Part shown: positions 44,170-52,759 of the stretch, piece by piece
Layout of the letters: the number at the start of each line of letters is the position of its first letter
Numbering within the stretch: position 1 is the first letter of the stretch
Assembly (NCBI RefSeq): GCF_017744955.1
Contig: NZ_JAGIAG010000003.1
Coordinates: forward strand, 1 to 64,000
DNA: 64,000 bases
From: Dokdonella sp.
GTDB lineage: Bacteria > Pseudomonadota > Gammaproteobacteria > Xanthomonadales > Rhodanobacteraceae
Direction: 5' to 3'
The notes under the pieces: generated by a model
Seen by the model: only the letters and a program-made list of their open reading frames with translations
Databases searched by the model: none
Told to the model about the DNA's origin: nothing
Translations under genes and position numbers: made by a program

Positions 44170-45135
44170 ATGCTCCGATCCGTGCAGGTCCGACGTAGCG
44201 TGTTCACGTCCGTCGCGGCCATGGTTTTTTCCGTCACCGCCCACGCGGATTCTCGCGCGCCCGGTGGCGACGGCGGAGAGGCCGTCCCGGCCGATCCCGG
44301 TGGCGGATCTCCGTCGCCCGCCGAGCGAGGCGTCGACGGCTTCGGCGTGCGGATGATCTATCCGACGCGCGCCGGCGGCGAGACCTGGGCCATCGGCGAG
44401 GATCCCAATCACGACGACCGGTTCATCACGCAAGGAACGCTGGCGCGCAATTCCGACGGCTCGTGGCGGTTCGAGAACGACGCCGAGAACGCCAAGGTCC
44501 GCATGAGCGTGACGACCTCGGCCGGATACCACCAGAACCAGGTCGTCACCGACCACGCGGCACTCGCCGAGCGCGGCTACATGCAGAGTCCGCGCGACTG
44601 GAAGAACGTCGAGATCACCGGCTACGTGCGCGTGACCGACGTCAGCAATACCGGCGACGAGATCACCTGGTACGCGCGCGGCGGAAAGCACAGCAACCCG
44701 CAACCGTTCTGCGAAGGCGTCGCCTACAAGGGCGATCTGAAGTTCAGCGGCCGCGTGCGTTTCGCCAAGGAGCCCTGGCACGTGAACTACTACTTCCGTC
44801 CCGGCGACGGCGTGCCCGCCACGCGGAGCATCCTCGGGCGATGGGTCGGGTTCAAGACGGTCATGTACGACACGGACGCCGGCGTGCACCTGGAACTGTG
44901 GGTGGACGGAGAAGGCGACGGCCACTGGACGCAGGCCCTCGCCACCGACGACGTCGGCGGCTGGGGAAGCGACGAGGTGTACTGCAATGCGCCGGAAGCG
45001 ATTCCGATCACCTGGGGCGGCCCGCTCGCCACGTTCCGCTGGGACAACGTGCGCAAGATCTCCTTCAAGCATCTGAGCGTGCGCGAGATCGAGCCGAACG
45101 ACGACACCATCTTCCGCGAAGGATTCGACCCATGA
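44170..45135 (+). CDS. Secreted beta-sandwich protein, probable polysaccharide-binding or lyase-like, with IFREGFD tail
   Basis: A protein of 321 residues. The ATG at 44170 has a perfect AGGAGGG 5 bases upstream, which decides against the ATG 9 codons earlier. The signal peptide ends near VTAHADS. The body (VRMIYPTRAGGETWAIGEDPNHDDRF, ENVEITGY-type strands, EPWHVNYYFRPG, GRWVGFKTVMYD, VHLELWVDGEGDGHW) looks like a concanavalin-type jelly roll seen in carbohydrate-active proteins. The ending is DDTIFREGFDP, the tail shared with other exported proteins here. It overlaps the next gene by ATGA. Enzyme activity is not proven by any motif I can name. Confidence 0.82.
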   Translation: MLRSVQVRRSVFTSVAAMVFSVTAHADSRAPGGDGGEAVPADPGGGSPSPAERGVDGFGVRMIYPTRAGGETWAIGEDPNHDDRFITQGTLARNSDGSWRFENDAENAKVRMSVTTSAGYHQNQVVTDHAALAERGYMQSPRDWKNVEITGYVRVTDVSNTGDEITWYARGGKHSNPQPFCEGVAYKGDLKFSGRVRFAKEPWHVNYYFRPGDGVPATRSILGRWVGFKTVMYDTDAGVHLELWVDGEGDGHWTQALATDDVGGWGSDEVYCNAPEAIPITWGGPLATFRWDNVRKISFKHLSVREIEPNDDTIFREGFDP

Positions 45136-46496
45136 TCGGCAAGCCGCTCATCTCCGCCGCGCTGCTCGCGGCATTCGCCGCCTTCGGCCCGACGACGCAG
45201 GCGCACGTGGTCTGGAAAGGCAATTTCGAGACCGGCGACCTGTCGCAGTGGAACGTCCACCAGGGCAATCGGTTCGAACTCGTTCCCGCCAGCGGCCTGC
45301 CGCGCGGCGACGTGCGCGCGGTCGAGACCTCGGTCGAGCGGAACGACTGGAACAACGGCGGCGAGCGCAACGAACTCGTGCATTTCGTGCACGAGCCGGA
45401 AGGCTCGGAGTACTACTACCGCTGGCAGACGAGGTTCCCCACCGACTACCAGTCCGACCCGACGTGGCAGGTGTTCACCCAGTGGCACACCAAGGTGGAC
45501 GGCGGCGTGCCGCCGGTGCAGTTCTTCCTCAACGGCGAGACCATGAACTTCGCCATCGAGGATCCGCAGCGCGTGCTCTGGACGACGCCGCTGGTGCGCG
45601 GCGTCTGGCACGACTTCATCCTGAACGTGAAGTTCTCCGACAACCGCAACACGGGTTTCGTCAAGCTCTGGCACGACGGCGCGGTCGTGGTCGAGAAGAC
45701 CTTCGGCCGCACGCGCGCGCTCGACTATCTCAAGCAAGGCCTGTATCGCAACGCCTCGATGTCCACCACCGGAGTGGTCTACCACGCCGGAATGATCCAG
45801 GGCACCACGATGGAAGACGTCGCCGCTCCGGACTGCAACGCAGCGATGTGGTCGGGCGACTTCAGCACCGGCGACCTGACGCAGTGGACGCGCACGCAGG
45901 TCGCCGCGCCGGATCGCATCGCGCTCGAAGCGGCGCCGACGCCTGCGCCGCGCGGGCTGCCGGCCGCGCGCGTGACGGTGCAGCCGGGGGACCTGGTCTC
46001 CAACGGCAACCGCGCCCAGCTCGTGCATCTGCAGAACGCCTACGAGGGATCGGAGCATCTGTATCGCTGGCACGCGTACTTCCCGGGCGACTATCCGAGC
46101 GTCGGCGAATCGCAGGCGCTGCTGACGCTCAATCGCCGCGACGACGTCGCGCTGCCGCCCGTCGTGCTGCGCACGCTCGGCGAGGAACTGCAGCTGTCGT
46201 TCAACGACGCCGTCGTCTGGCGCCAGGCGCTGCAGCGCGCGCGATGGCAGACGTTCACGCTGTACGTGAAGTACTCGGACGATCCCTCGACCGGACGCGT
46301 CGCGCTGTATCACGACGATCGGCTCGTCGTCCCGCCGCAGGCCGGCGCGACGTACGCGGAGGACTACCTCAAGCTCGGCCTCAACCGCAGCGGCAATCTG
46401 CCGATGCCGAGCACGATCTACGTCGCGGGCATGACCGAGGCCTGTTCGCTGTTCGGCGTCGGCGGCGATCGCATCTTCGCCGACGGATTCCAATGA
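45132..46496 (+). CDS. Secreted two-domain polysaccharide lyase-like protein with IFADGFQ tail
   Basis: A protein of 454 residues with a signal peptide (to about TTQAHV). Two homologous jelly-roll domains follow: about 28-233 (WKGNFETGDLSQWN, WQVFTQWHTKVDGG, GVWHDFILNVKFSDNRNTG) and about 240-435 (WSGDFSTGDLTQWT, ARWQTFTLYVKYSDDPSTG). These segments match the heparin-lyase-like polysaccharide lyase family (PF14099 type). The first domain keeps the QWH segment; the second has LLTLNRRD there and may be non-catalytic. It ends GGDRIFADGFQ. It is co-transcribed with the preceding gene (four-base overlap) and converges on the heparinase-like gene. Confidence 0.85.
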   Translation: MIGKPLISAALLAAFAAFGPTTQAHVVWKGNFETGDLSQWNVHQGNRFELVPASGLPRGDVRAVETSVERNDWNNGGERNELVHFVHEPEGSEYYYRWQTRFPTDYQSDPTWQVFTQWHTKVDGGVPPVQFFLNGETMNFAIEDPQRVLWTTPLVRGVWHDFILNVKFSDNRNTGFVKLWHDGAVVVEKTFGRTRALDYLKQGLYRNASMSTTGVVYHAGMIQGTTMEDVAAPDCNAAMWSGDFSTGDLTQWTRTQVAAPDRIALEAAPTPAPRGLPAARVTVQPGDLVSNGNRAQLVHLQNAYEGSEHLYRWHAYFPGDYPSVGESQALLTLNRRDDVALPPVVLRTLGEELQLSFNDAVVWRQALQRARWQTFTLYVKYSDDPSTGRVALYHDDRLVVPPQAGATYAEDYLKLGLNRSGNLPMPSTIYVAGMTEACSLFGVGGDRIFADGFQ

Positions 46497-46505
46497 GCCG
46501 GACGT

Positions 46506-46531
46506 GCCCGGGCCGGTGTTCCGGCCCGGGC
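46506..46531. terminator. Bidirectional hairpin between convergent lyase genes
   Basis: GCCCGGGCCGG (46506-46516), loop TGTT, CCGGCCCGGGC (46521-46531): a perfect 11-base-pair stem in the 42-base gap between the two convergent lyase-like genes. No T-tract on either side, so it is strong as a hairpin but not a classical intrinsic terminator. Confidence 0.75.
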
Positions 46532-46538
46532 CGCCGCG

Positions 46539-48902
46539 TCAGCGCGGATCGAAGCCGTCGCGGAAGATCAGGTCGGCGGCGTCCGGCACGACGACGAATT
46601 CCCCTTCGCGACGGAACGACGTCGCCGCTCCGTTCCAAGTGACGCGCGTCGCCGCCGGCGCATACAGCCGCACCGGCCCGGCTCCGCTCGAGGAAATCGC
46701 CAGATCCGTACGATCGAGCCCGTCCGCTTCGAGCGCCGGTCCCGCTTCGTCCGTCGACGCCAGCACGCGCGTGGCGTCGGACAGCCGCGTCGCGTCGATC
46801 AAGGCGACGCGGGTCGGCGCGCCGTCGGCGCCGTAGGCCGCGACGCCGACGCTGCCGAGCAAGGTGAAGCTGCCGATCGTGCGCGCGGTGCCCGGCTCGT
46901 CGTTGAACACGGCGAGCGAGCGCGCTCCGCCGGCGCGGATGCGTACGCCGCCGTCGGGCTGCACCGGGTCGATCGCCTCGACGACCGGCCGGTCGCTCCG
47001 GCCGTCGGCGGAGGCCGGCACCAGCGCGGTCAGGAACGTCGTCGCGGCCGCTGCGGGCGCGCTCACCTGGGCCAGCGTCACCGATCCGGCAGGGTTGAAG
47101 TCGCCGATGTGCTGCGGCCTCTGCGCTTCGAACGACACGTCGAACGTCGAAGGCGACACCACCGCGACGCCGAGCAGCTGATCGTTCTCGCCCGTGCCGC
47201 GCAACCATCGACCGCCGTCCTCGCGCGCGCCGCCGTTCATGAAGTGGCACAGCCACGTGTAGCGGTGCGGGACCGGCGAGCGCAGCACGTCGCGCAGCAC
47301 GATCCAGCGCCGGTCGACGAACAAGGCCTGCCGATGCCAGAGCGAGAGGCGCGCCGCGGCCGGATAGAGGGAAGAACCGTCCGCCGCGGCGTAGGCGAAA
47401 TGCGCGGTCGAGTCGTGCCGGAGAATGCCGCCGCGGCGCGACGGGAACCACGGATAGGCGTCGAGATCGTCGCCGTGATCGCGCACGCCCTCGCCCGACT
47501 GCCCTTCGCCGTCGACGAGGATCACGTTGTGGAAGATCGCCTTGTTCGCCGCCGGCGGCGGCGAATCGCGATGCCCGATGTAGTACCCCGGCGCTTCGGG
47601 CGCGAGCCAGGAACCGTTGCCGTACAGGTAGAAGCCGTTGTCGTCGGCATGGTCGTGGCCGATGTTCAGCCGCCCGGTCGGCGCCGTTCCCGCCGCCTGC
47701 CAGTCCCATCCGGAGAGGCCGCCGAACGTGCCGCTCTTCAATCCGAACAGCGTCGCGCCCGCGCCCCAGCCGCTGCGGAAGACCACCGATTGCTGATTCG
47801 ATCCGTACCAGTCGAGCGGCTCGGTGGAGAGATCGGCCGAGGGCACCGACGCGTCGTGGAACAGGAACTCGAACACGCGCGGCAGCAGCGACGGCGCCCA
47901 CGTCGTCTGCGCGGTGCCGGCGATCCAGCGGTCGGCGGCGGCCTGTGCGACGGGATCGCGGTAGCGCGCGGCCGCGTAGCGCAGCAGCGGCATCTCGTCG
48001 ACTTTGGAGAAGTGCGAGAAATCCCCGTTCATGATCAGGTATTGGTTCGGCCGCTCCGGCAGCTGCACGTGCGCACGCATCGCGCCGTAGCCGCGCATCA
48101 GGCCGAGATCGCCGTAGTCCGGCTGCCCCGCGCGCGCCAGCGCGGTGACGAACGGCAGGTGCCAGCCGAGGCCGTAGGCGAGATAGCTGAGCCCTTCGTG
48201 CCAGGTGCCATCCGCGATCGGGTCGAGCAGCGTCTCGACGTCGCGCGCGTTGGTCTTGGCTTTGTCCAGCCAGCGCGCCGTCGTCGCCGCGTCCACTTCG
48301 CCGCGCGTGGCCAGCGCGGCGAAACCGATGGCGGCATGGTTGATCCAGTTGTGGTTCTGCAGGAACGAGCGCTGCCACCAGTCGTGCGGCGGCACCGGAT
48401 CCATCAGCACGTCCGCATTGCGCGCGATCGTCTCGACGATCGCGTCGGTCGATTCGAGCCGAGGGGCCAGCATGTCGTAGGCGAGCGACACCGCCGCCAC
48501 GAGATGGGCGAGGATCAGGTCCTGGGTGCCGTCGAGGTCCAGGTCGCCCCAGTCGACGACGGTGGTCAGCCAGTCGCGCGCGAGATCGAAGTAGCGCGTG
48601 TCACTCTCTAGCGTGGCGACGAACGCGAACATCACCAGCATGTCGCCGATCGTCCGGCGGTCGCCGCTCGCGTAGGTGGTGCCGTTCGCCAGCGTCACCT
48701 CGCCGTTCCGCGCCACGCGGCTGCCCCAGTGCTGCTGCGCGACGCGGCGCAGGTTCTCGTAGGCTTGCGGGTAGCTCTCCCTCTTGGCGCGCAGCTGCGG
48801 CACGTCGGCGGCACCGAACAGCACGTCGGGATGCGCCGCCGGCGCCGGCGGCGCGGACAAGGCCAGCACGAGCGCCACGGCGGGCAAAGACCATTTCGAC
48901 AT
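46539..48902 (-). CDS. Heparinase II/III-like secreted polysaccharide lyase with IFRDGFD tail
   Basis: A protein of 787 residues with a signal peptide (to about APPAPA). The N-terminal alpha/alpha toroid (VLFGAADVPQLRAKRESYPQAYENLRR start; HNWINHAAIGFAAL) is followed by a beta-sandwich domain with NIGHDHADDNGFYLYGNGSWLAPE, HNVILVDGEGQ and HDSTAHFAYAAADGS, typical of heparinase II/III-type and alginate or ulvan lyases. Substrate unknown: an acidic polysaccharide is likely. It ends DLIFRDGFDPR. AGAGGAC precedes the ATG. It is convergent with the two-domain lyase gene; together they form a degradation set. Confidence 0.88.
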   Translation of the reverse strand: MSKWSLPAVALVLALSAPPAPAAHPDVLFGAADVPQLRAKRESYPQAYENLRRVAQQHWGSRVARNGEVTLANGTTYASGDRRTIGDMLVMFAFVATLESDTRYFDLARDWLTTVVDWGDLDLDGTQDLILAHLVAAVSLAYDMLAPRLESTDAIVETIARNADVLMDPVPPHDWWQRSFLQNHNWINHAAIGFAALATRGEVDAATTARWLDKAKTNARDVETLLDPIADGTWHEGLSYLAYGLGWHLPFVTALARAGQPDYGDLGLMRGYGAMRAHVQLPERPNQYLIMNGDFSHFSKVDEMPLLRYAAARYRDPVAQAAADRWIAGTAQTTWAPSLLPRVFEFLFHDASVPSADLSTEPLDWYGSNQQSVVFRSGWGAGATLFGLKSGTFGGLSGWDWQAAGTAPTGRLNIGHDHADDNGFYLYGNGSWLAPEAPGYYIGHRDSPPPAANKAIFHNVILVDGEGQSGEGVRDHGDDLDAYPWFPSRRGGILRHDSTAHFAYAAADGSSLYPAAARLSLWHRQALFVDRRWIVLRDVLRSPVPHRYTWLCHFMNGGAREDGGRWLRGTGENDQLLGVAVVSPSTFDVSFEAQRPQHIGDFNPAGSVTLAQVSAPAAAATTFLTALVPASADGRSDRPVVEAIDPVQPDGGVRIRAGGARSLAVFNDEPGTARTIGSFTLLGSVGVAAYGADGAPTRVALIDATRLSDATRVLASTDEAGPALEADGLDRTDLAISSSGAGPVRLYAPAATRVTWNGAATSFRREGEFVVVPDAADLIFRDGFDPR

Positions 48903-49019
48903 CGGAATGTCCTCTCGGGGCGAGCGGCACGAAAGCGATCTCGCTGCGCACCGGCGCGCTCGCTCGCACCGGTGGCCCGTTGCATTCGCAATGGCGCGCC
49001 GGCGAGTGCCAGGGGACGT

Positions 49020-51677
49020 TCAGCGCGCCGCGGTGCCTTCGCCGAGCACGGCCAGTTCGCGTTCGAGATAGGCCGGCAGTTGACGGCCGGGCGCGCGCTG
49101 CCGGGCCAGTGCGGCGAACGCATCGGCGCGCGTCTCCAGTCCGGCGGCACGCGCGGCGCGCGCCAGCGCCGCGTAGGCGTCGATGCGTTCGCGCTCGCCG
49201 GTCGGCGGCAGCCGCTTCACCTCCGCGGCGAGGGCGTCGAGGTCGGCCGCTTCCGCGCGCCGCCCGAGCGCGATCGACACGCGCAGACGCTCGGCGCGGC
49301 GCCTGACCTGCACGGACACCTCGGCCTCGGCGGCGTCGGCCTTGGTTTCCAGGTCGAGCAGCTGCAGCGCCTCCTCGGGGCGGCCGGCCTGCTCCATCGC
49401 CACCGCCAGCCAGCCGTAGACGCGCGCGACCTTGGCCGGATGGCGTGCGCCGCCGCGCAGGAATTCCTCCACGCCGTCGCGCGTGCCGGACGTCTCCGCG
49501 GCCGCCTCGTCGAAGCGGCCGGCCTCGGCCAGCGTGCGGACGATCTGCGCCGAGATCAGCAATCGCCCGAGCGGATCCTCGACGCACAGGCGGCGCGCCT
49601 CCTGCAGCGTGCCGAGCGCTTCGTCGTAGCGGCCGCGGTCGCGCGCGAGACCGCCGACGTTGAACAAGGGCATCGCCAGCGAAGTGGTCGCCGCGGGATC
49701 GTTCGCGCGCCGCACCGCGACCGATTCGCGCAACAGCGCATCCGCCTCGTCGAAGTAGCCGATGCGCACGAGGAAGGTTCCCAGATACGTCAGCGGCATC
49801 GCGAGCATCGAGCTACCCGCCGGATAACCCGCGCGGGCGATCTCGAGCGCGCGGCGATACGACGCCTCGGCGCGATCCCACCGCCCGAGCGATTCGGCGA
49901 TGTCGCCGCCGAGCGCGAAGAACGCGTGGTCCTCCGGCACCGGCGTGCCGATCAGGTCGATCGCTTCGGTCATGCGCGCGTCGGCCTCCTGCAGCCGCCC
50001 GGCCGCGAACAGCGTGCGCGCCAGATTGCCGAGGATGTTCATGCGCCGGCGCGGCGACGGCGGCTGGATGGTCGCCTCGATCGTCGCGGCGCGCGTTTCG
50101 TCGTCGAAGGCCCGGTCCAGATCGCCGAGGATCTCATGGACCGACGCGCGATGCAGATGCGCCTGCACGACCTTCTCGCGCCACTCCGGCTCGCGCTCGA
50201 GCAAGGCGATCGCGCGGTCGAACGCGTCGATCGCCTCGCGCCGCCGCGCTTCGCTCATCGCCAGCACGCCCTGTTCGAGCGCGATGCGCCCGCGCAGGCT
50301 GCGCGACGCGGCGGGATCGGCGGCCCACGCCTCGGCGTCGTCGATCTGGCGGTGCGCCTGCACGAACTGTCCCAGCCGCGTCTGGATCGAGCCGATCACC
50401 AGCAGCAGTTCCGCCTTCAGTGGGCCGTCGGCGAGATCGGAACGCGCGGTGTCCGCGCCGCGCGCCAGCAGCGCGCGCGGATCGGCCGGATTGGTCTCCG
50501 GGCTGGCCGCGTCGAACAGGCTCACCAGGAATTCCTGCACCTCGCGCGCTCGCGCCGACTCCGCCGTGGCGCGTCGCGACTGCCAGCTGGTGGCGGCCAG
50601 GCCGCCGATCAGGGCGAGCAGGATGGCGGCGGCCGCGGCGACGCCCCAGCGATGGCGCGAGACGAAGCAGGCCGCACGATAGCGCAGCGTCGGGCGTCGC
50701 ACCGCCAGCGGTTCTCCCGCCAGCCAGCGGCGCAAGTCGTCGGCGAGCGCCTGCACGGTGGCGTAGCGATGTCGCGGATCCTCGGCGAGCGCCTTCTGCA
50801 CGATCGCGCCGAGATCGCCGAGGCGGCGCAACGGCGCGGCCGCCGCCTTCGCGCCGCCGTGCGGCGGATGGCCGACCAGCAGCCGGCACAACAGCGCGCC
50901 GAGGCCGTAGACGTCCATCGCCGTGCTCGGCGGCGCCCCCTCGAACTGCTCCGGGGCGGCGTATTGCGGCGTCAACGGTCGCCAGCGCGTGTCCGCCGCC
51001 GTGCCGGCACCGTCGATCAGCCGCGCGATGCCGAAGTCCAGCAGGCGGACGTGGCCGTCGACGTCGACCAGCACGTTGGACGGCTTGATGTCCCGATGGA
51101 TGACGAGGTTCTGGTGCGCGTGCGCGACCGCTTCGCAGACGTCGGTGAACAGGCGCACGATCGCGCGCGGCGGCAGCTTGCGCTGCTCGCACCAGGCGTC
51201 GATCTGCACGCCGTCGACCAGCGCCATCGCGAACCACGGCGTGCCGTCGTCGGCCATGCCCGCGTCGAACAGCTGCGCGATGTGGGGGTGGTTGAGGCGC
51301 GCCAGGATCGCCTGTTCCGCCCGGAAGCGCTCCGCGCCGGACAATACCAGCGCGCCGAGCGCCATGACCTTGACCGCGGCGACGCGGCCGTCGTCGCCGC
51401 GCGCGCGATGCACCACCGACATGCCGCCGCGGCCGATTTCGCCGTCGAGCGTCCAGGCGCCGAGCCGTCGGCCGGCGAGGCCGCCGGCATTGCCGATGCG
51501 TGCGTCGAGCGGCCCCGGGCCGCGCTCGTGCGCGTCGATCAGGCGGCGCACGCATTCGCGCACCTCCGGCGCCAACGTCATCGCCGCCAGACGCGCCTCG
51601 CGCTCCGCGGACGGCAGGTCCAGCAGCGCGTCGAACGCGTCGTGAGCTTCGTGCCACATCGCCGTCGTCGGATTCAT
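49020..51677 (-). CDS. Serine/threonine protein kinase with membrane helix and TPR domain
   Basis: A protein of 885 residues. The kinase domain has the Gly loop GRGGMSVVH (82-90), Lys103 in AAVKVM, HRDIKPSN (HRD at 194-196), DFGIARL (DFG at 214-216) and APEQF. A single membrane helix (about 345-365, VAAAAAILLALIGGLAA) leads to a long helical tetratricopeptide-like region filling the C-terminal 500 residues, probably periplasmic. It belongs to the Hanks-type kinases often paired with ECF sigma factors in Xanthomonadales and Planctomycetes. The divergent neighbour is such a sigma factor. The ATG at 51677 is chosen; one 10 codons upstream is also possible. Confidence 0.93.
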   Translation of the reverse strand: MNPTTAMWHEAHDAFDALLDLPSAEREARLAAMTLAPEVRECVRRLIDAHERGPGPLDARIGNAGGLAGRRLGAWTLDGEIGRGGMSVVHRARGDDGRVAAVKVMALGALVLSGAERFRAEQAILARLNHPHIAQLFDAGMADDGTPWFAMALVDGVQIDAWCEQRKLPPRAIVRLFTDVCEAVAHAHQNLVIHRDIKPSNVLVDVDGHVRLLDFGIARLIDGAGTAADTRWRPLTPQYAAPEQFEGAPPSTAMDVYGLGALLCRLLVGHPPHGGAKAAAAPLRRLGDLGAIVQKALAEDPRHRYATVQALADDLRRWLAGEPLAVRRPTLRYRAACFVSRHRWGVAAAAAILLALIGGLAATSWQSRRATAESARAREVQEFLVSLFDAASPETNPADPRALLARGADTARSDLADGPLKAELLLVIGSIQTRLGQFVQAHRQIDDAEAWAADPAASRSLRGRIALEQGVLAMSEARRREAIDAFDRAIALLEREPEWREKVVQAHLHRASVHEILGDLDRAFDDETRAATIEATIQPPSPRRRMNILGNLARTLFAAGRLQEADARMTEAIDLIGTPVPEDHAFFALGGDIAESLGRWDRAEASYRRALEIARAGYPAGSSMLAMPLTYLGTFLVRIGYFDEADALLRESVAVRRANDPAATTSLAMPLFNVGGLARDRGRYDEALGTLQEARRLCVEDPLGRLLISAQIVRTLAEAGRFDEAAAETSGTRDGVEEFLRGGARHPAKVARVYGWLAVAMEQAGRPEEALQLLDLETKADAAEAEVSVQVRRRAERLRVSIALGRRAEAADLDALAAEVKRLPPTGERERIDAYAALARAARAAGLETRADAFAALARQRAPGRQLPAYLERELAVLGEGTAAR

Positions 51678-51918
51678 GTCCCACGCCTGACCATTCGACC
51701 CGGGCATCGCTGCCGTCGCCGACGACGGATGTCCGGCAGACAGCCGTCGCGGACTTCCATTTTGCAGCTTCCGCAAAAAAGAGCACACTCCGCCCGACCT
51801 TCCACCGTGATCGACCCGCCGACGGGCGCGTCCGCCCGCGGAGGACGGACGGCGAACGCGGCCTGCTCCCGGCACGTCGCGCCCATTTCCCGGCGGCTCG
51901 CAGGCCAGGGGGAAGCGC

Positions 51919-51939
51919 ATGAACGTATCCACATCATGA
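51919..51939 (+). other. Possible 6-codon leader peptide overlapping the sigma factor start
   Basis: The reading frame MNVSTS has the better ribosome-binding site (GGGGGAAG, 3-8 bases upstream of its ATG). Its TGA overlaps the ATG of the ECF sigma gene (ATGA), so translation of the sigma factor may depend on it. This is inference from spacing alone. Confidence 0.35.
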
Positions 51940-52553
51940 CCGACGCGGCTTTCCCGCAGGCCGCGGCGCGCGCACCGGCGAGCGAGATCACGCTGCTGCT
52001 CGAGGCGGTTCACGGCGGCGACCGCGACGCGCTCGCACAGGTGTTCGGCCAGCTCTACGCGGAACTGCGCCAGATCGCGCGAACGCGCGTGGCAAACAAT
52101 CCGCGCACGCTGACGCCGACCGTGCTCGTGCACGAAGCGTTCGTGCGGCTGATCCGCGCGCGCCAGCTCGACCTGCGCGATCGGCGGCACTTCTTCGCCT
52201 GCGCCGCGCGCGCGATGCACGCCGTCGCCGTCGACCACCTGCGCCGCCGCACGGCCGACAAGCGCAACGGCGGCGACGCGGCGCAGCCGCTCGACGACGT
52301 GCCGGTGCCCGCTCCCGACGCCGGCCTGGATCTGCTCGGCATCGACCACGCCCTGCGCCGGCTCGATGCGATCAGCCCGCGCCAGCGCGAGATCGTCGAG
52401 CTGCGCTTCTTCGGCGGCTTCGAGTTCGAGGAGATCGCCGAGATCGTCGGCTGCTCGCTGCGCACCGCCAAGCGGGACTGGGAGCGCGCGCGTGCCTTCC
52501 TGCACGCGCAGCTCGGCGAGAATCCGCCCGCGCCGGCCGGGCTTTCGCCGTGA
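51936..52553 (+). CDS. ECF RNA polymerase sigma factor, kinase-associated type
   Basis: A protein of 205 residues. Region 2 (LAQVFGQLYAELRQIARTRVANN, LTPTVLVHEAFVRLIR, RRHFFACAARAMHAVAVDHLRRR) and region 4 (LDAISPRQREIVELRFFGGFEFEEIAEIVGCSLRTAKRDWERARAFL) match the TIGR02999-like ECF family, whose genes are typically beside Ser/Thr kinases, as here. The kinase may phosphorylate the sigma factor or its partner. The start at 51936 is the first ATG after the long GC-rich upstream frame; the kinase gene is divergent, with a 258-base shared upstream region. Confidence 0.92.
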   Translation: MTDAAFPQAAARAPASEITLLLEAVHGGDRDALAQVFGQLYAELRQIARTRVANNPRTLTPTVLVHEAFVRLIRARQLDLRDRRHFFACAARAMHAVAVDHLRRRTADKRNGGDAAQPLDDVPVPAPDAGLDLLGIDHALRRLDAISPRQREIVELRFFGGFEFEEIAEIVGCSLRTAKRDWERARAFLHAQLGENPPAPAGLSP

Positions 52554-52719
52554 TCGCCGATGGGGAACTCGCCTCCCCTCGTCGAGGCGATCCCCGCGCA
52601 CACCGCGCGACGGCGCGTTCCTAGCGCGGAATCGTGCGTTTCCGCGACGCTTCCGGCGACGCGAATCGACGCGCACGACATCCGATGACGACCGACTCTG
52701 ATCGAGTCCGCCAAACCGG

Positions 52720-52725
52720 TATACT
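52720..52725 (+). promoter_or_regulatory. Candidate -10 box (TATACT) for accA
   Basis: TATACT lies 35 bases before the accA ATG, preceded by AACCGG and without a strong -35. It would give accA its own promoter, which is needed because the island separates it from dnaE. Confidence 0.4.
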
Positions 52726-52759
52726 CCCGCCTTTGCCCGCCGGGCTCGAACGTCCGCGA

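Noticed and set aside
48729..51935. A long upstream extension of the ECF sigma factor frame
   Set aside because: The extension runs antisense through the kinase gene. The sigma factor domain itself only begins after 51936.
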